DNA of 64,000 nt from Legionella saoudiensis (GCF_001465875.1 NZ_LN901318.1:1-64000); one strand, 5' to 3'; shown: positions 9,339-18,614, counted from the stretch's first letter. Notes: generated from the sequence alone by a model not told the origin. A program made the numbers and translations.

Positions 9339-10246
9339 AGCCTTAGTTTTTCTTCAATGGATGAAATGGAACATGCAATTGAATCAATAAATGAATTAAA
9401 TTCTTCGACCAACTCAATTAACTGTTGCTTTGCTTTGGTTTCACAGACCGCATTCTTATTTTGAATCAACCCTTCGAGGGTCGGATTTAAAAAGAACAGC
9501 ATGTTTTTGGGACAAGGAAGGATAGAAGTATCTTGTAGAAACAAATTATTTTGCAACATACTGTACTCAATCCTATCTGGGTTAACGCATTCTTTCGAAT
9601 ATAGGCGGTGAGTTAATAGTTCCAGAAAGGCTTCAGAGTGCTCTAAATCAATTTTTTTTACGGCTTCAACTAATGAGGCAGCTTGCTCTTGAGTATAACT
9701 GTAGTGAAATCCCAACAACATCACCACCGCATTTTTGAGATCGCCATCTTGAATCAAGCCGATTACTTTCTTATGAATATCGGCTGTGAGCTTTTTCTCT
9801 ACGGCATCACTCATTTTGAAAGGAGCATGATGAATATGAAACTTTTTTAATTTTGCACTGTAGTTTGATTTGGCTTTGTCCAATAATTGAAGCATTTTAT
9901 CAAAGTGTTGCTGTTGCTCCGTAGTAATCCGGTACAAAATTGGTTTGGTCATTGCTAAAAGAGATTGGGTATCTTCTAATAGATTCATATCTCGGTGAAC
10001 TGCATTAACAAAAAATTCCAACGTTTCTCTTAATTGTTTTTTACCTGTAGAGCCGATTTGATGGGAATTGAGAAGATTTTGAGTTCGTTTAATGTGGTCA
10101 AATAAGTTTTGCCCAATGGCGTGGTTTAGTTGTTCATGAACTTGTTGGACATTAGGCATGGGCAATTCAACATGAGGTGATATTTGTATGTTGGGTGTTT
10201 TTTTTTCTTTTACTTCACCAAAAACATCATTCCAATTCATACTCAT
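9335..10246 (-). CDS. Hypothetical alpha-helical protein
   Basis: A 303-residue soluble, mostly helical protein, convergent with the ankyrin-repeat gene and overlapping its end by 4 bp. The start MSMNWNDVFGEV has AGGAG seven bases upstream. No known domain or catalytic motif is recognised. The last 30 residues look like an amphipathic coiled coil. It lies 22 bp downstream of the next minus-strand gene, so the pair probably forms an operon. Confidence 0.55.
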   Translation of the reverse strand: MSMNWNDVFGEVKEKKTPNIQISPHVELPMPNVQQVHEQLNHAIGQNLFDHIKRTQNLLNSHQIGSTGKKQLRETLEFFVNAVHRDMNLLEDTQSLLAMTKPILYRITTEQQQHFDKMLQLLDKAKSNYSAKLKKFHIHHAPFKMSDAVEKKLTADIHKKVIGLIQDGDLKNAVVMLLGFHYSYTQEQAASLVEAVKKIDLEHSEAFLELLTHRLYSKECVNPDRIEYSMLQNNLFLQDTSILPCPKNMLFFLNPTLEGLIQNKNAVCETKAKQQLIELVEEFNSFIDSIACSISSIEEKLRL

Positions 10247-10268
10247 TAATTTCTCCTAACGTATTGAA

Positions 10269-10925
10269 TTAACAATTGATTAAATAATCACGAAACTTAT
10301 AGCTCGCGACATAAGAGATGCTGTGATTATTATCTTTTTCCAGTGTGTATACGTGAGTCATTTTTTTTAGATAAGAGGTGGTTACTAAAGCAAATTGCTC
10401 CTCGCAGACCATCAATTCATTCATTTTTGAATCATGTTTTAAGCGGATGAATTGTTCTTTCATTCGATTGCTGTAATCAAAGGCTGTGCGAATGAGATCC
10501 ATGCTTCCTTGTTCTTGGTTGTTACTACACATCACTAATTCTTTGCAAAGCAATTCTTTTGATGTGTTCAGTGCCTTAAGTGCTGGACTTGTAGAATTTT
10601 TAGGTTGGAGTATGGAGTCCATTTGGTTAAAAATGGTGTTGATTTCTGCCATTAGAGTGTCAATGAGCGATTGCTTTTGGTTTTTAATCTTTTGTTCTTG
10701 TATGGGTGTAAGCTGAGATAATATGTTTATTAGAAATGTGAAGTATTGTTCTGATGGAAGCGCTGAATCATTTTGTGTTGCGTATCCATTTTGAATTAAA
10801 CCTAAATACCCCCGCAGCATTAAACTTATGTTTCCAATTTCATCTGCTGAAAGCACATTTATGGTGTTTGATTCCAGTTTTTGTTTAATAGGATAAATGA
10901 TTTCTGAGAAGTTCTGGGTGAGCAT
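10269..10925 (-). CDS. Hypothetical helical protein, operon partner of the 303-residue protein
   Basis: A 218-residue protein without signal peptide or membrane segment, predicted to be helical, including a central stretch (MAEINTIFNQMDSILQPK). It resembles its downstream neighbour in composition and length of helices, but I see no clear homology. No family is recognised. The two genes share strand and a 22-bp spacing. Confidence 0.5.
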   Translation of the reverse strand: MLTQNFSEIIYPIKQKLESNTINVLSADEIGNISLMLRGYLGLIQNGYATQNDSALPSEQYFTFLINILSQLTPIQEQKIKNQKQSLIDTLMAEINTIFNQMDSILQPKNSTSPALKALNTSKELLCKELVMCSNNQEQGSMDLIRTAFDYSNRMKEQFIRLKHDSKMNELMVCEEQFALVTTSYLKKMTHVYTLEKDNNHSISYVASYKFRDYLINC

Positions 10926-11205
10926 AAACTTTCGTCCAATGAAATTTATACGTTAATTATAGACATTTATTTGAACAAAGTGCTTTAAAGATAATTATTT
11001 TTGTTTTTAACAACTAAAGTGAATTGATGAAAAGTCCTTTTTAGGTGTTTATTTAAATAACGTCTATTGTTTGATATCTGGAATCAGGAGTTTGCACCTA
11101 CGGCATGGGACTAGATAAGTAAAGGATAAGTGACAATCTATTGAGCATTTAAGTGGATTTAGCTAAACTCAGCAGGATGGAAATTAATTACAAGCGAGAA
11201 CTAAA

Positions 11206-11412
11206 ATGGAAATAACTAAAGTAGCTTTTGAAGAAAAGCTCATTATCATTAAAAATAATCAGTGCATAGAACTTGTACCGTTTATCACCCAAGAACATGG
11301 AAATATTAAATTTGGCATCACTGCCCCCAAGGGCGTAAGTGTTGATCGTGAAGAAATCTATCTTTTAAAACAACAAAAACGCCGTCAAAAAGAGGCCGCT
11401 GAAGTAGACTGA
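11206..11412 (+). CDS. CsrA-family RNA-binding regulator (accessory paralogue)
   Basis: A 68-residue CsrA/RsmA paralogue. The C-terminal half keeps the family core: GNIKFGITAPKGVSVDREEI matches the usual GNxVRIGVxAPKxVxVxREEI, including the arginine (residue 48) that contacts the GGA motif of target mRNAs. The N-terminus departs from the canonical MLILTRRxGE (here MEITKVAFEEKLIIIKNN), so the first strand and its RNA contact are altered. Legionella mobile elements often carry such paralogues next to conjugation genes; none is present here. The SD is weak. Confidence 0.85.
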   Translation: MEITKVAFEEKLIIIKNNQCIELVPFITQEHGNIKFGITAPKGVSVDREEIYLLKQQKRRQKEAAEVD

Positions 11413-11735
11413 TTTTGGAGCATGTGGTTCCAGCTTTCATGTCGAAGTCGGATTTGATCCGCGATAGGCAATGATGTAAATGCAACACACACCTCACCTT
11501 GGCGTATAGAGAGGATAGTAATGCTCCCTAAACGGCTGTCTTGATTGAGATGCCGTTGAGTCAGTTTTTTAAAGAAATGGTGTTTTACAGACTGTACGAA
11601 ATTGGAATCTTATTATTACTTGTTTTCTTGAGAAAGAACAGGTTGTACTGATTCTCCATTAATGTGTCAATTTATTCCATTCCTCTTAAGTCGTTTTCAT
11701 AGGCGTTTCTACAAGACTACCCACAGGCTTGTTTG
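11413..11735. other. Non-coding stretch between the CsrA paralogue and the group II intron
   Basis: No convincing open frame, promoter pair or hairpin is seen on either strand. On the minus strand the part next to 11735 is the 3' exon of the group II intron. It reads CAAACAAGCCTGTGGG and shows no coding continuity, so the intron appears to sit in intergenic DNA. Confidence 0.5.
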
Positions 11736-11770
11736 GTAACAGGGCTACATTGCTGTAGCCCCGTCCCATG

Positions 11771-11807
11771 AGAACGGAGCGTGCGATTTTCACCGCACTC
11801 CGCTCAA
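11771..11807 (-). ncRNA. Group II intron domain V hairpin
   Basis: On the minus strand this reads as a 34-37 nt hairpin starting TTGAGCGGAGTGCGGTGAAA and closing with GCTCCGTTCT. It holds the usual GAAA-type tetraloop and the pairing GAGCGGAG/CTCCGTTC. It is the catalytic core of the intron RNA. A GC-rich domain VI stem (GGGGCTACA/TGTAGCCCT) follows. I see no clear bulged adenosine in it, so branching may be replaced by hydrolytic splicing. Confidence 0.75.
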
Positions 11808-11866
11808 GCCTTTTCAAAGCCAACTCCGGTTGACCCAGCTGTTTGTTTTCATTTGGTGGTCTTACG

Positions 11867-13348
11867 CTATTGATAAGCGCACCCCGACTCTCGACTCTGC
11901 TCTATCCTTGCTGGAAAGCGTTGGCGTTTATTAAAGTACTCTGTAAAACGCGGATCGTATGGTGTTGCCTCTGATCTTATCTTTGCGTGCCGTTTGATGG
12001 CGATGGAACTTGCTGTAAATAAATCTACATAAGATCTCTTGCCATCTTTTAATGTTTTAGTCGTGAAAATCCAGTTTCTTAACCCTTGGCTTCGAAAGTA
12101 CTTCCTTTTTATCCAATAAGCACCTTTCCCTGGGTGTCTGCGGCAGGCCCAACTCCACAACGCTTTGTAGATAAAATGATCAATGTAACTATACGTCTCT
12201 TTTGCGCAGTAAAACCGAAAATAATTCGCCCATCCTCGGATTATAGGATTTAGTAGGTGAATTAGATTTTCCGTTTTCGCCGTAGGATTTGCCTTTATTA
12301 TTTCTCTAATGTTCATTAAGAAGCGGTTGACGCTCTTTTTCGAAGGTTTGGATATGTACTTACCCTTATATTTCCGAACATTAACACCGAGAAAATCAAA
12401 TCCATCATCAACATGTGTGATCTTAGTTTTCTCCTGTGAGAGCTCCAGACCACGTTCACACAGAAATAGTTCTACCACCGGTCTGACTTTCATTTCCAAT
12501 ACATCTTTTGATTTACCCGTTATGATAAAGTCGTCTGCATAGATACTGAGATATACTTTATCTTTGCGTTTAGAGACAGAGTTGTGCACAGCCTGTTCTA
12601 ATCCGCTGAGAGTCAGCACTAGAAGTGTTGGTGATGCTAAGCCGCCTTGTGGCGTACCAGATACCGTTTGATGAAATACGCCTTGATCGATGTATCCTGC
12701 TGATAGCCATTTATTCAAAATTTCTTTATCCATCGGGATATTTTCCCGTAGCCAATCGTGGGAAATTTTGTCGAAACATGATTTGATATCCGCCTCAAAA
12801 ATCCATTGAGCCGAGCTTTTCCTTGCTAGCGCATTGAAGCAAGCTCCCAGTGCGTCTGCCGGGGAACGCTTAGGGCGAAACCCGTAGCTGTTTTTATCCG
12901 CGTAAAATTCCGCTATTGGATCCAGTGCTAGCAGGTATAGAGCCTGCATTGCTCTGCATTTCATAGTAGGGATTGAGAGCGGCCTTAGGCGTCCGTCCAT
13001 TTTGGGGATATAAATACGTTTGAGCGGTTGGGTGTTGTATCCCTTCCGTTTCAATGACTGAGCAGCTTCCAGCTTTTGTTGTGGTGTTTTCCAAATGATT
13101 TTATCAACACCGGGGGTTTTCCCCCCTTTGTTTTGTACAACCCGTTTCACTGCCAGCATTTTGGCGTGAAAAGAGTGCGTTAGTAGCCATTGCAACGCTT
13201 TGACCTTGCCTTGACGACCTTCGCTGACAGCTTTCGCGATACGCATTTGCAGTCGATATACTTCAGCTTCTATGTTCTTCCAATTGATGGAGTTCCATTT
13301 GTCTGAAGCGGAGGACGCACCAGTCAGTGATTTTATCACTGCCGTCAT
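11867..13348 (-). CDS. ltrA: Group II intron reverse transcriptase/maturase
   Basis: A 493-residue intron-encoded protein for splicing and retrohoming. The RT motifs are intact: SYGFRPKRSPADA at 154-166, GTPQGGLASP at 231-240 and the catalytic YADD at 270-273. The maturase (X) domain follows with LLNPIIRGWANYFRFY. The C-terminus stops soon after TPYDPRFTEYF, where many relatives continue into an HNH endonuclease, so the endonuclease domain is absent. Homing would then rely on single-stranded or replicating DNA targets, which is inference. Confidence 0.95.
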   Translation of the reverse strand: MTAVIKSLTGASSASDKWNSINWKNIEAEVYRLQMRIAKAVSEGRQGKVKALQWLLTHSFHAKMLAVKRVVQNKGGKTPGVDKIIWKTPQQKLEAAQSLKRKGYNTQPLKRIYIPKMDGRLRPLSIPTMKCRAMQALYLLALDPIAEFYADKNSYGFRPKRSPADALGACFNALARKSSAQWIFEADIKSCFDKISHDWLRENIPMDKEILNKWLSAGYIDQGVFHQTVSGTPQGGLASPTLLVLTLSGLEQAVHNSVSKRKDKVYLSIYADDFIITGKSKDVLEMKVRPVVELFLCERGLELSQEKTKITHVDDGFDFLGVNVRKYKGKYISKPSKKSVNRFLMNIREIIKANPTAKTENLIHLLNPIIRGWANYFRFYCAKETYSYIDHFIYKALWSWACRRHPGKGAYWIKRKYFRSQGLRNWIFTTKTLKDGKRSYVDLFTASSIAIKRHAKIRSEATPYDPRFTEYFNKRQRFPARIEQSRESGCAYQ

Positions 13349-13957
13349 TTGCTTCTCCTCATGCTATTGATTCTCCGAATTATCTCGCGCTTAAAGACCA
13401 GTCAGCTGTGGGCTCACTTTCGTGCCAGATTATGTTTCAATCTGTATCCTCACCATTACAGCAAGGCATTCGCTTATGCCAACCTCCTACTCCCACACAG
13501 CCATCGGCACCTCTTGCGATGTGCTTTCCCAAAAGAGGGAGCTGTATGGGGTTACCACGTTCCACTAAATAAACCGATTGGGTTAGGTTCTTTCTATTCG
13601 CCGGCAGTCTTGTCATCCGTGAAAGCCAAAGTGGATAATTCGCTTTCTGGACTGCTGTACCTTTTGGTTAGAGCCTATCAGCACTTTTGGCTCCTCAAAT
13701 TTTCACGACGTTTATACAAAAGTTCACATTACATTAACCATACCATTCATCCCTAGGCCCTCTCTGCTCTAGTGCTAGCAGATTCGATTGATCTTCACAG
13801 ACTTCTCTACGGTTTCCCGCGGATCCATTGTCCCTAGAGCTTCAAACCACTGAATTACTCCAGTCGCATGTCTAGGTAGAGAACTACTGACGGAACAGTA
13901 GGTTGCATTCAGGTGGCTGCCTGATGCAACAGTTTATTTAGCGACCTCGTGTCGCAC

Positions 13958-14645
13958 ATCCACAAAAATTGTGGATAATTCTTCGGAGAGTATTTTTATT
14001 TTAAATGGCTGTAATAAAGGCGTGAGTTAGGACAAATTAAAAATTATTGAAGTTAAAAAAAGAGTACCGGCTTAGGGGAAAATTAAATTATCCACAATAA
14101 AATTGCTTTATAGTTCAATAAGCTAAGTCCTATTTATTAAAAATAAAATCAAATAAACGTTGGAAAAATTCATATTAATAGTCTACGCAAAAACACTCGG
14201 TCAGTTATGAACAAACGAGTGTATATAGTATTTATGATAATCGAACGCCTTTCTTTTGGGATTTATTCTAGTTTTATGAATGATATCTGTACTGCTTTAA
14301 ATATTTTAAGAAATGTCTTACAGAAAAAAACGCTTATTTTATGCTTTATTTTTTTTAAAGAACGATATACTGCACGCGCCCGGCGCAGTGGTATCGATTG
14401 GTAAGAATGCGAGTCATTTAGGTGCTAGCTGTCTACTCGCATAATAGCCGCAGATTTCCTCTATGTTTCATCCTCGACGACCACAGTCGTTTTCCTCCAA
14501 TTAATCAATAGCACCTTGAAATCAACCATGTATCCATTTTAACGAAGAAACACCTGGAGCTTCTTCGTGGACGGCACGCACTTTGGCCTATTGCTTTAAG
14601 TGTTGGATGCAGTACACTTCAACTCCTTGTTTTCAGGAGTTAGGG
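13958..14645. other. Non-coding AT-rich stretch with two inverted DnaA boxes
   Basis: No gene is supported here; a 65-codon frame at 14207-14404 lacks an SD and family features. Two perfect DnaA-box consensus sites (TTATCCACA) are present in opposite orientation: 13970-13978 on the minus strand and 14088-14096 on the plus strand. They belong to an inverted pair TTGTGGATAATT / AATTATCCACAA. The first is also half of the hairpin 13958-13976 beside which the intron inserted. Such a region could be an origin element; only two boxes are seen and there are no obvious iterons. Confidence 0.5.
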
Positions 14646-15362
14646 ATGCGTTTTTTACTCTGTAGCTTGTTGTTTCTAAGTCATTTTTCATGGTCCGATT
14701 CCCCCAGTTCGTTTGCTCAGTCTAAAAAAATAGTGCAGCAATTATTTCAGAATCATCCGCAAACGATTTATTGTGGTTGTACTTATCAAGGTAAAACCGT
14801 GAATCTGGATTCGTGTGGTATGAGCGAGGCCAAGGAAAAGAAGCGGGCTAATCGTATCGAAATAGAGCACATGTATGCTGCGGAGCACTTCGGTCAGCAA
14901 TTTACTTGCTGGCGTGAGCCATTGTGCAGGGATAAAAACGGTCGTCCTTTTAAAGGGCGTAAGTGCTGTCAGAAAATTGACGGGCGCTTTCGACATATTG
15001 AAGCAGAACTGTATAATCTTGGGCCTGAATCAGGCCTTATAAATCAAGCGCGTTCTAATTATCGATTTGGAGTGTTGCCCAATCAAGAAGGGTATTATGG
15101 CTGTTCGATTAAGATTGATAAGTCATCACGACGCGTAGAGCCCTCGGATGAGGCTAAGGGCGTTGTTGCACGTGCTTACCTTTTTATGTCGGAACATTAC
15201 ACGCTTTCATTAAGTAAACAACAAGAGCAATTATTTAGAGTATGGAATAAGCAGTTCCCGCCTTCCGCTTGGGAGCAAACTTGGGCTAATCAAGTTGCCC
15301 AGATTGAAGGATATGCTAATTCTTATATAACACAGTGGCCTCACGACTCGTTTAAGCAATAG
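14646..15362 (+). CDS. endA: Secreted endonuclease I (EndA/NucM family)
   Basis: A periplasmic or secreted nuclease of about 238 residues. The chosen ATG (14646) follows AGGAGTTAGGG and starts a signal peptide (MRFLLCSLLFLSHFSWSDS). The longer reading from 14583 lacks an SD. Family hallmarks include NRIEIEHMYAAEHFG (catalytic His region), the paired-cysteine stretch CRDKNGRPFKGRKCC, and DGRFRHIEAELYNLGP with the metal-binding Asn region near NQARSNYRFG. It opens a cluster of DNA-damage genes but is probably transcribed separately. Confidence 0.9.
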   Translation: MRFLLCSLLFLSHFSWSDSPSSFAQSKKIVQQLFQNHPQTIYCGCTYQGKTVNLDSCGMSEAKEKKRANRIEIEHMYAAEHFGQQFTCWREPLCRDKNGRPFKGRKCCQKIDGRFRHIEAELYNLGPESGLINQARSNYRFGVLPNQEGYYGCSIKIDKSSRRVEPSDEAKGVVARAYLFMSEHYTLSLSKQQEQLFRVWNKQFPPSAWEQTWANQVAQIEGYANSYITQWPHDSFKQ

Positions 15363-15596
15363 GATAATTAAAACAGCAAAAGCCATTTAATGGATTTTTC
15401 TTTGAACCATATAATTAACATATACACAGACCGCACGAGCAAACATGTCTTGCATTTTTAATCTGTCGCCATCTTTGATTACAGGCCTAATATGGATATC
15501 ACTTATGGTACACATAGCAATTTTTGGTGTATTGATTGTGGGGGATGTGAGTAAGTCTATACTGTAAATAATATTCTTCGTAAAGAGCGTCTATTT

Positions 15597-16271
15597 ATGT
15601 GCGGGCGATTTGCCTTAATCGATACGGTTGAAGAAATTAAATTTCAATTTTCTGTCGAAAATGATTTTGAGCTAAAGCCAAGCTTTAATATTACTCCAAG
15701 TCATGACGTTGCTTGTGTCATTGAATCGGAGCCGCATCATCGTCAGTGTGTTTGTTTTCGTTGGGGTTTAATTCCTTCGTGGACTACCAAAGATACTAAA
15801 GTAGGACATTTAATTAATGCGCGGTGTGAAACGATATTTCAAAAGCCTGTTTTTAGTAACCCGCTTCAATCAAGGCGTTGCTTGATGCTCATGAGTGGAT
15901 TTTTTGAGTGGCGGCAGGAGGCTTCTGGAAAACAGCCTTACTACATACACAAAGTGAATCATGAAATTCTTGCGGTGGCGGCGTTTTGGGAGTCTTGGAA
16001 CAATGAGGATGAAGTCGTCCATTCTTGTTGTTTAGTTACGTGTGAAGCAAGCTCCTTTATGAAGCCGATTCATCATCGAATGCCCGTTTTACTGGATAAG
16101 CAGCAACAAGCAATTTGGCTTGATAATTCCCGATGCGACAAAGAGGAGCTTGCATCGCTTATGCATCCTTCGCAAGAAAATGATTTAATCACCTATCCAG
16201 TGACTAGGATGGTGAACCGGGCTGAATTTAATAACCCACTTGCAATCGAGCCTTATTTTGATCGAAGTTAA
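15597..16271 (+). CDS. yedK: SRAP/YedK-type abasic-site shielding protein
   Basis: A 224-residue SOS-response-associated peptidase (SRAP, the HMCES/YedK family), which crosslinks to abasic sites in single-stranded DNA through Cys2. All key residues are visible: Cys2 in MCGRF, Asn74 in INAR, Glu104 in GFFEW and His159/160 in HHRMPV. It lies 126 bp before umuD on the same strand, in keeping with a lesion-tolerance cluster. Upstream, a -10-like TATACT (15559) contains only half of an SOS box (TACTGTA), so LexA control is doubtful. Confidence 0.93.
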   Translation: MCGRFALIDTVEEIKFQFSVENDFELKPSFNITPSHDVACVIESEPHHRQCVCFRWGLIPSWTTKDTKVGHLINARCETIFQKPVFSNPLQSRRCLMLMSGFFEWRQEASGKQPYYIHKVNHEILAVAAFWESWNNEDEVVHSCCLVTCEASSFMKPIHHRMPVLLDKQQQAIWLDNSRCDKEELASLMHPSQENDLITYPVTRMVNRAEFNNPLAIEPYFDRS

Positions 16272-16397
16272 AAAAATAATTTTTTTAATATTCTCTTCAA
16301 CTTAACTTTTCTATTGGACAAATCCATTAATGGGGGGATTTACAGAGTTGATTTTGCTGCCTATGATATTTGTAACAAAAATCAAAAAGAGCATATT

Positions 16398-16901
16398 ATG
16401 TTTCTATGTGGTGGAAAAAAAGAAGGCGCAGTTCGTCTCATGGACGAGCCATCAACGGCAATTCGCATGGCGGTATCTCAAATTAAATCGGTGAAACAGT
16501 TTATTTCAAAAACACATCAGCTTCCCGCATTTTCAAGCAAAGTGCAAGCAGGATTTCCATCTCCGGCCGATGATTACATCGAAAGCTATCTTGATTTGAA
16601 CACGAAATTTATTCACAACCCCTCAGCTACGTTTGTATTGCAAGCTACGGGTGAGTCGATGATTGATGTTGGAATTTTTCCGGGTACTTGGTTAATCGTA
16701 GATAAGAGTTTGGAGGCAACGGACGGAAAAATAGTTATTGCTGCAATCAATGGAGAGCTCACCGTGAAGCGCTTTTCATGCCGAGGAGGCATAGTACAGT
16801 TATTGCCCGCAAACCCTAAATATGCCCCAATCAATGTCACTGAGGAACAAGATATGGTAATTTGGGGTGTAGTGACCTGTGTAATTCAGGAGATGCGCTA
16901 G
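16398..16901 (+). CDS. umuD: UmuD-like self-cleaving Pol V subunit
   Basis: A 167-residue S24-family protein when started at 16398 (MFLCGG). It has the cleavage site Ala51-Gly52 in QAGFPSP, the nucleophile Ser87 in GESMIDVGI and the general base Lys124 in GELTVKR. Activated by RecA filament, it would self-cleave and join UmuC as Pol V. The upstream reading from 16314 is not needed. It abuts umuC without any gap (TAG then ATG at 16902), so the two are translationally coupled. No consensus LexA box is seen upstream. Confidence 0.93.
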   Translation: MFLCGGKKEGAVRLMDEPSTAIRMAVSQIKSVKQFISKTHQLPAFSSKVQAGFPSPADDYIESYLDLNTKFIHNPSATFVLQATGESMIDVGIFPGTWLIVDKSLEATDGKIVIAAINGELTVKRFSCRGGIVQLLPANPKYAPINVTEEQDMVIWGVVTCVIQEMR

Positions 16902-18161
16902 ATGTATGCGCTCATTGATTGCAATAACTATTATGCAAGCTGTGAACGGTTATTTAGGCCCGACCTAAAAAACACACCAATTGTAATTTTATCGAACAAT
17001 GATGGGGCAATAATTTCGCGCTCGAATGAAGCCAAAGCACTAGGCATAGCTATGGGCGAGCCGTATTTTAAAATCAAACAATTTTGCAAGCAACATGGGG
17101 TCAAAGCATTTTCTTCTAACTATACGTTGTACGGAAACATTAGTCAGCGGGTAATGAGTACTATTGAAGAAGCATGGCCGCATCTTGAAGTGTATTCCAT
17201 TGACGAAGCGTTCATTGATTTAAGTACGATGTCAGAAGACCTGCATGAGTCCTTTTGTATTGCTTTACAAAAGAAAATTCTAAAACACACAGGAATTCCA
17301 ACCTCAATTGGAATTGGAAAAACTAAAACCCTGGCAAAAGTGGCAAATCATCTATGTAAAAAAGTATTTAAAATCCCAGTGTTTAATATCACACACCAAA
17401 TGGGCTTGTTAAATAGTATTGCGGTGGGCGATGTATGGGGGGTCGGGCGGCAGTGGGATAAAAAGTTATTTGCGCAAGGGATTCGAACGGCTCATGACTT
17501 AAGTGCGATGAATCCGCATTTATTAAAGAAACAATTTAATGTGGTGTTGATGCGTACCGCCATGGAGTTAAGTGGCACTCCTTGCGGAGGGTTAGAAGAG
17601 GCTGCTTTAAAACAAAGTATTATGTCCTCTAAATCGTTTGGTTCCATGCAAACCGAGTTTTCAGCTCTTGCGCAAGCAGTCAGTAGCCATTGCGCCCGTG
17701 CTGTGGAAAAAATGCGTCTTCAAGGACTGGTGGTGAAAAGCATGACTGTTTTTGTACATACCAATCGTTTTCGCCAAGACCTCGCACAGCATTTTCAATC
17801 GATGGAAGTTCGTCTCGTGAATCCAACAGATGATTTACGTTTAATCACTAAGTGGGCGAAGCGGTGTTTACGCCAGATTTATAAGTCGGGTTTCTACTAT
17901 AAAAAGGTAGGGGTTTGTTTGCAGGACTTAATTCTTAAGGACCCATGCCAGATGGATTTATTTCATCAACCCAGTGAGGAGCAGTTAGAGCATACAGAAA
18001 AACTAATGGATGTATTTGATCGGATTAATCAAAAATACGGGCGCAGTACAATTCGCCTGGCCGCAGAAGGGTACTCCAAGCCTTGGGCTATGCGTTCAGA
18101 GTTAAAATCGCCTGCGTATACCTCGCGCTGGTCAGAGCTTCCGCAAGTGCGCGTTTATTAG
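16902..18161 (+). CDS. umuC: UmuC-like error-prone Y-family DNA polymerase
   Basis: A 419-residue catalytic subunit of a Pol V-type polymerase, close to the usual length of about 420. The Y-family active site is intact: Asp6 in MYALIDCNNYYASCE and Asp101-Glu102 in YSIDEAF. The helix-hairpin-helix GIPTSIGIGKTKTLAK and the C-terminal DUF4113-like tail (RAAEGYSKPW pattern, here RLAAEGYSKPWAMR) follow. It probably gives the replicon mutagenic lesion bypass, as other plasmid umuDC or mucAB operons do. Confidence 0.95.
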   Translation: MYALIDCNNYYASCERLFRPDLKNTPIVILSNNDGAIISRSNEAKALGIAMGEPYFKIKQFCKQHGVKAFSSNYTLYGNISQRVMSTIEEAWPHLEVYSIDEAFIDLSTMSEDLHESFCIALQKKILKHTGIPTSIGIGKTKTLAKVANHLCKKVFKIPVFNITHQMGLLNSIAVGDVWGVGRQWDKKLFAQGIRTAHDLSAMNPHLLKKQFNVVLMRTAMELSGTPCGGLEEAALKQSIMSSKSFGSMQTEFSALAQAVSSHCARAVEKMRLQGLVVKSMTVFVHTNRFRQDLAQHFQSMEVRLVNPTDDLRLITKWAKRCLRQIYKSGFYYKKVGVCLQDLILKDPCQMDLFHQPSEEQLEHTEKLMDVFDRINQKYGRSTIRLAAEGYSKPWAMRSELKSPAYTSRWSELPQVRVY

Positions 18162-18614
18162 TTCTCATCTTAAAATAAGAAATATCTTACAGTGTATTGC
18201 GTAGTAGGCTGCTGGCTAAAGTGTATCATTTTTCTATAATTGAAACGTTTGGCGCAGCTTCAATCGACAGGATGTCGGCCTTGAAATCTTATGGGTATCA
18301 AGGTGTATTGTAGCTGTGCACAAGCACGAAAATCGTATTAACCGCTCATCTGTTCCTAGTCGTTGCCTATTTAACTATCTACCTTCAGAGACGTTGTCTT
18401 TAACACGACCTATCGGCAGTCATCCTTTAACATAGTCTTATGATTTTTCATCGTTATTTTTTTAAAAGATCATGTTTTGAGCGAATCTCTTGGTGGTTTC
18501 TGAGCTGATGTCTTACAAATGAACATGATTGATTTTATTTAAGCACCTAGATAAAATCGCACCTGATTTTAGGAAACTAGTTTTAGTGAGCCACACAACC
18601 TTAAAAGGAATGTT
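18162..18614. other. Intergenic stretch without a recognisable gene
   Basis: About 450 bp between umuC and the next operon. No frame with a start, SD and reasonable length is seen. The last 80 bp must hold the promoter for the coiled-coil operon, and AAGGAA precedes the ATG at 18615. Confidence 0.45.

Larger units (their letters stand above)
11736..13957 (-). mobile_element. Group II intron (complete, about 2.2 kb)
   Basis: The intron reads on the minus strand. The 5' end GTGCGACACGAGG begins at 13957 and matches the GUGYG rule. The 3' end lies after the domain VI hairpin and ends in AC at about 11736. Domain V is at 11771-11807. The only coding sequence is the reverse transcriptase (11867-13348). 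The exon directly upstream, on the intron strand, is a perfect hairpin (ATCCACAA-TTT-TTGTGGAT). Insertion just after a hairpin is typical of class C introns, but the class was not tested. The 3' boundary is uncertain by a few bases. Confidence 0.85.

Noticed and set aside
13327-13756. Two plus-strand frames of 81 and 135 codons
   Set aside because: They lie antisense to the 5' structured RNA of the group II intron and have no SD or known domain.
14207-14404. 65-codon plus-strand frame
   Set aside because: No SD, unusual composition, no family; the stretch carries DnaA boxes instead.
15553-15575. Possible SOS box upstream of the SRAP gene
   Set aside because: Only the left half TACTGTA is present; the right half ACAG is missing, and the bases also form a -10 element.
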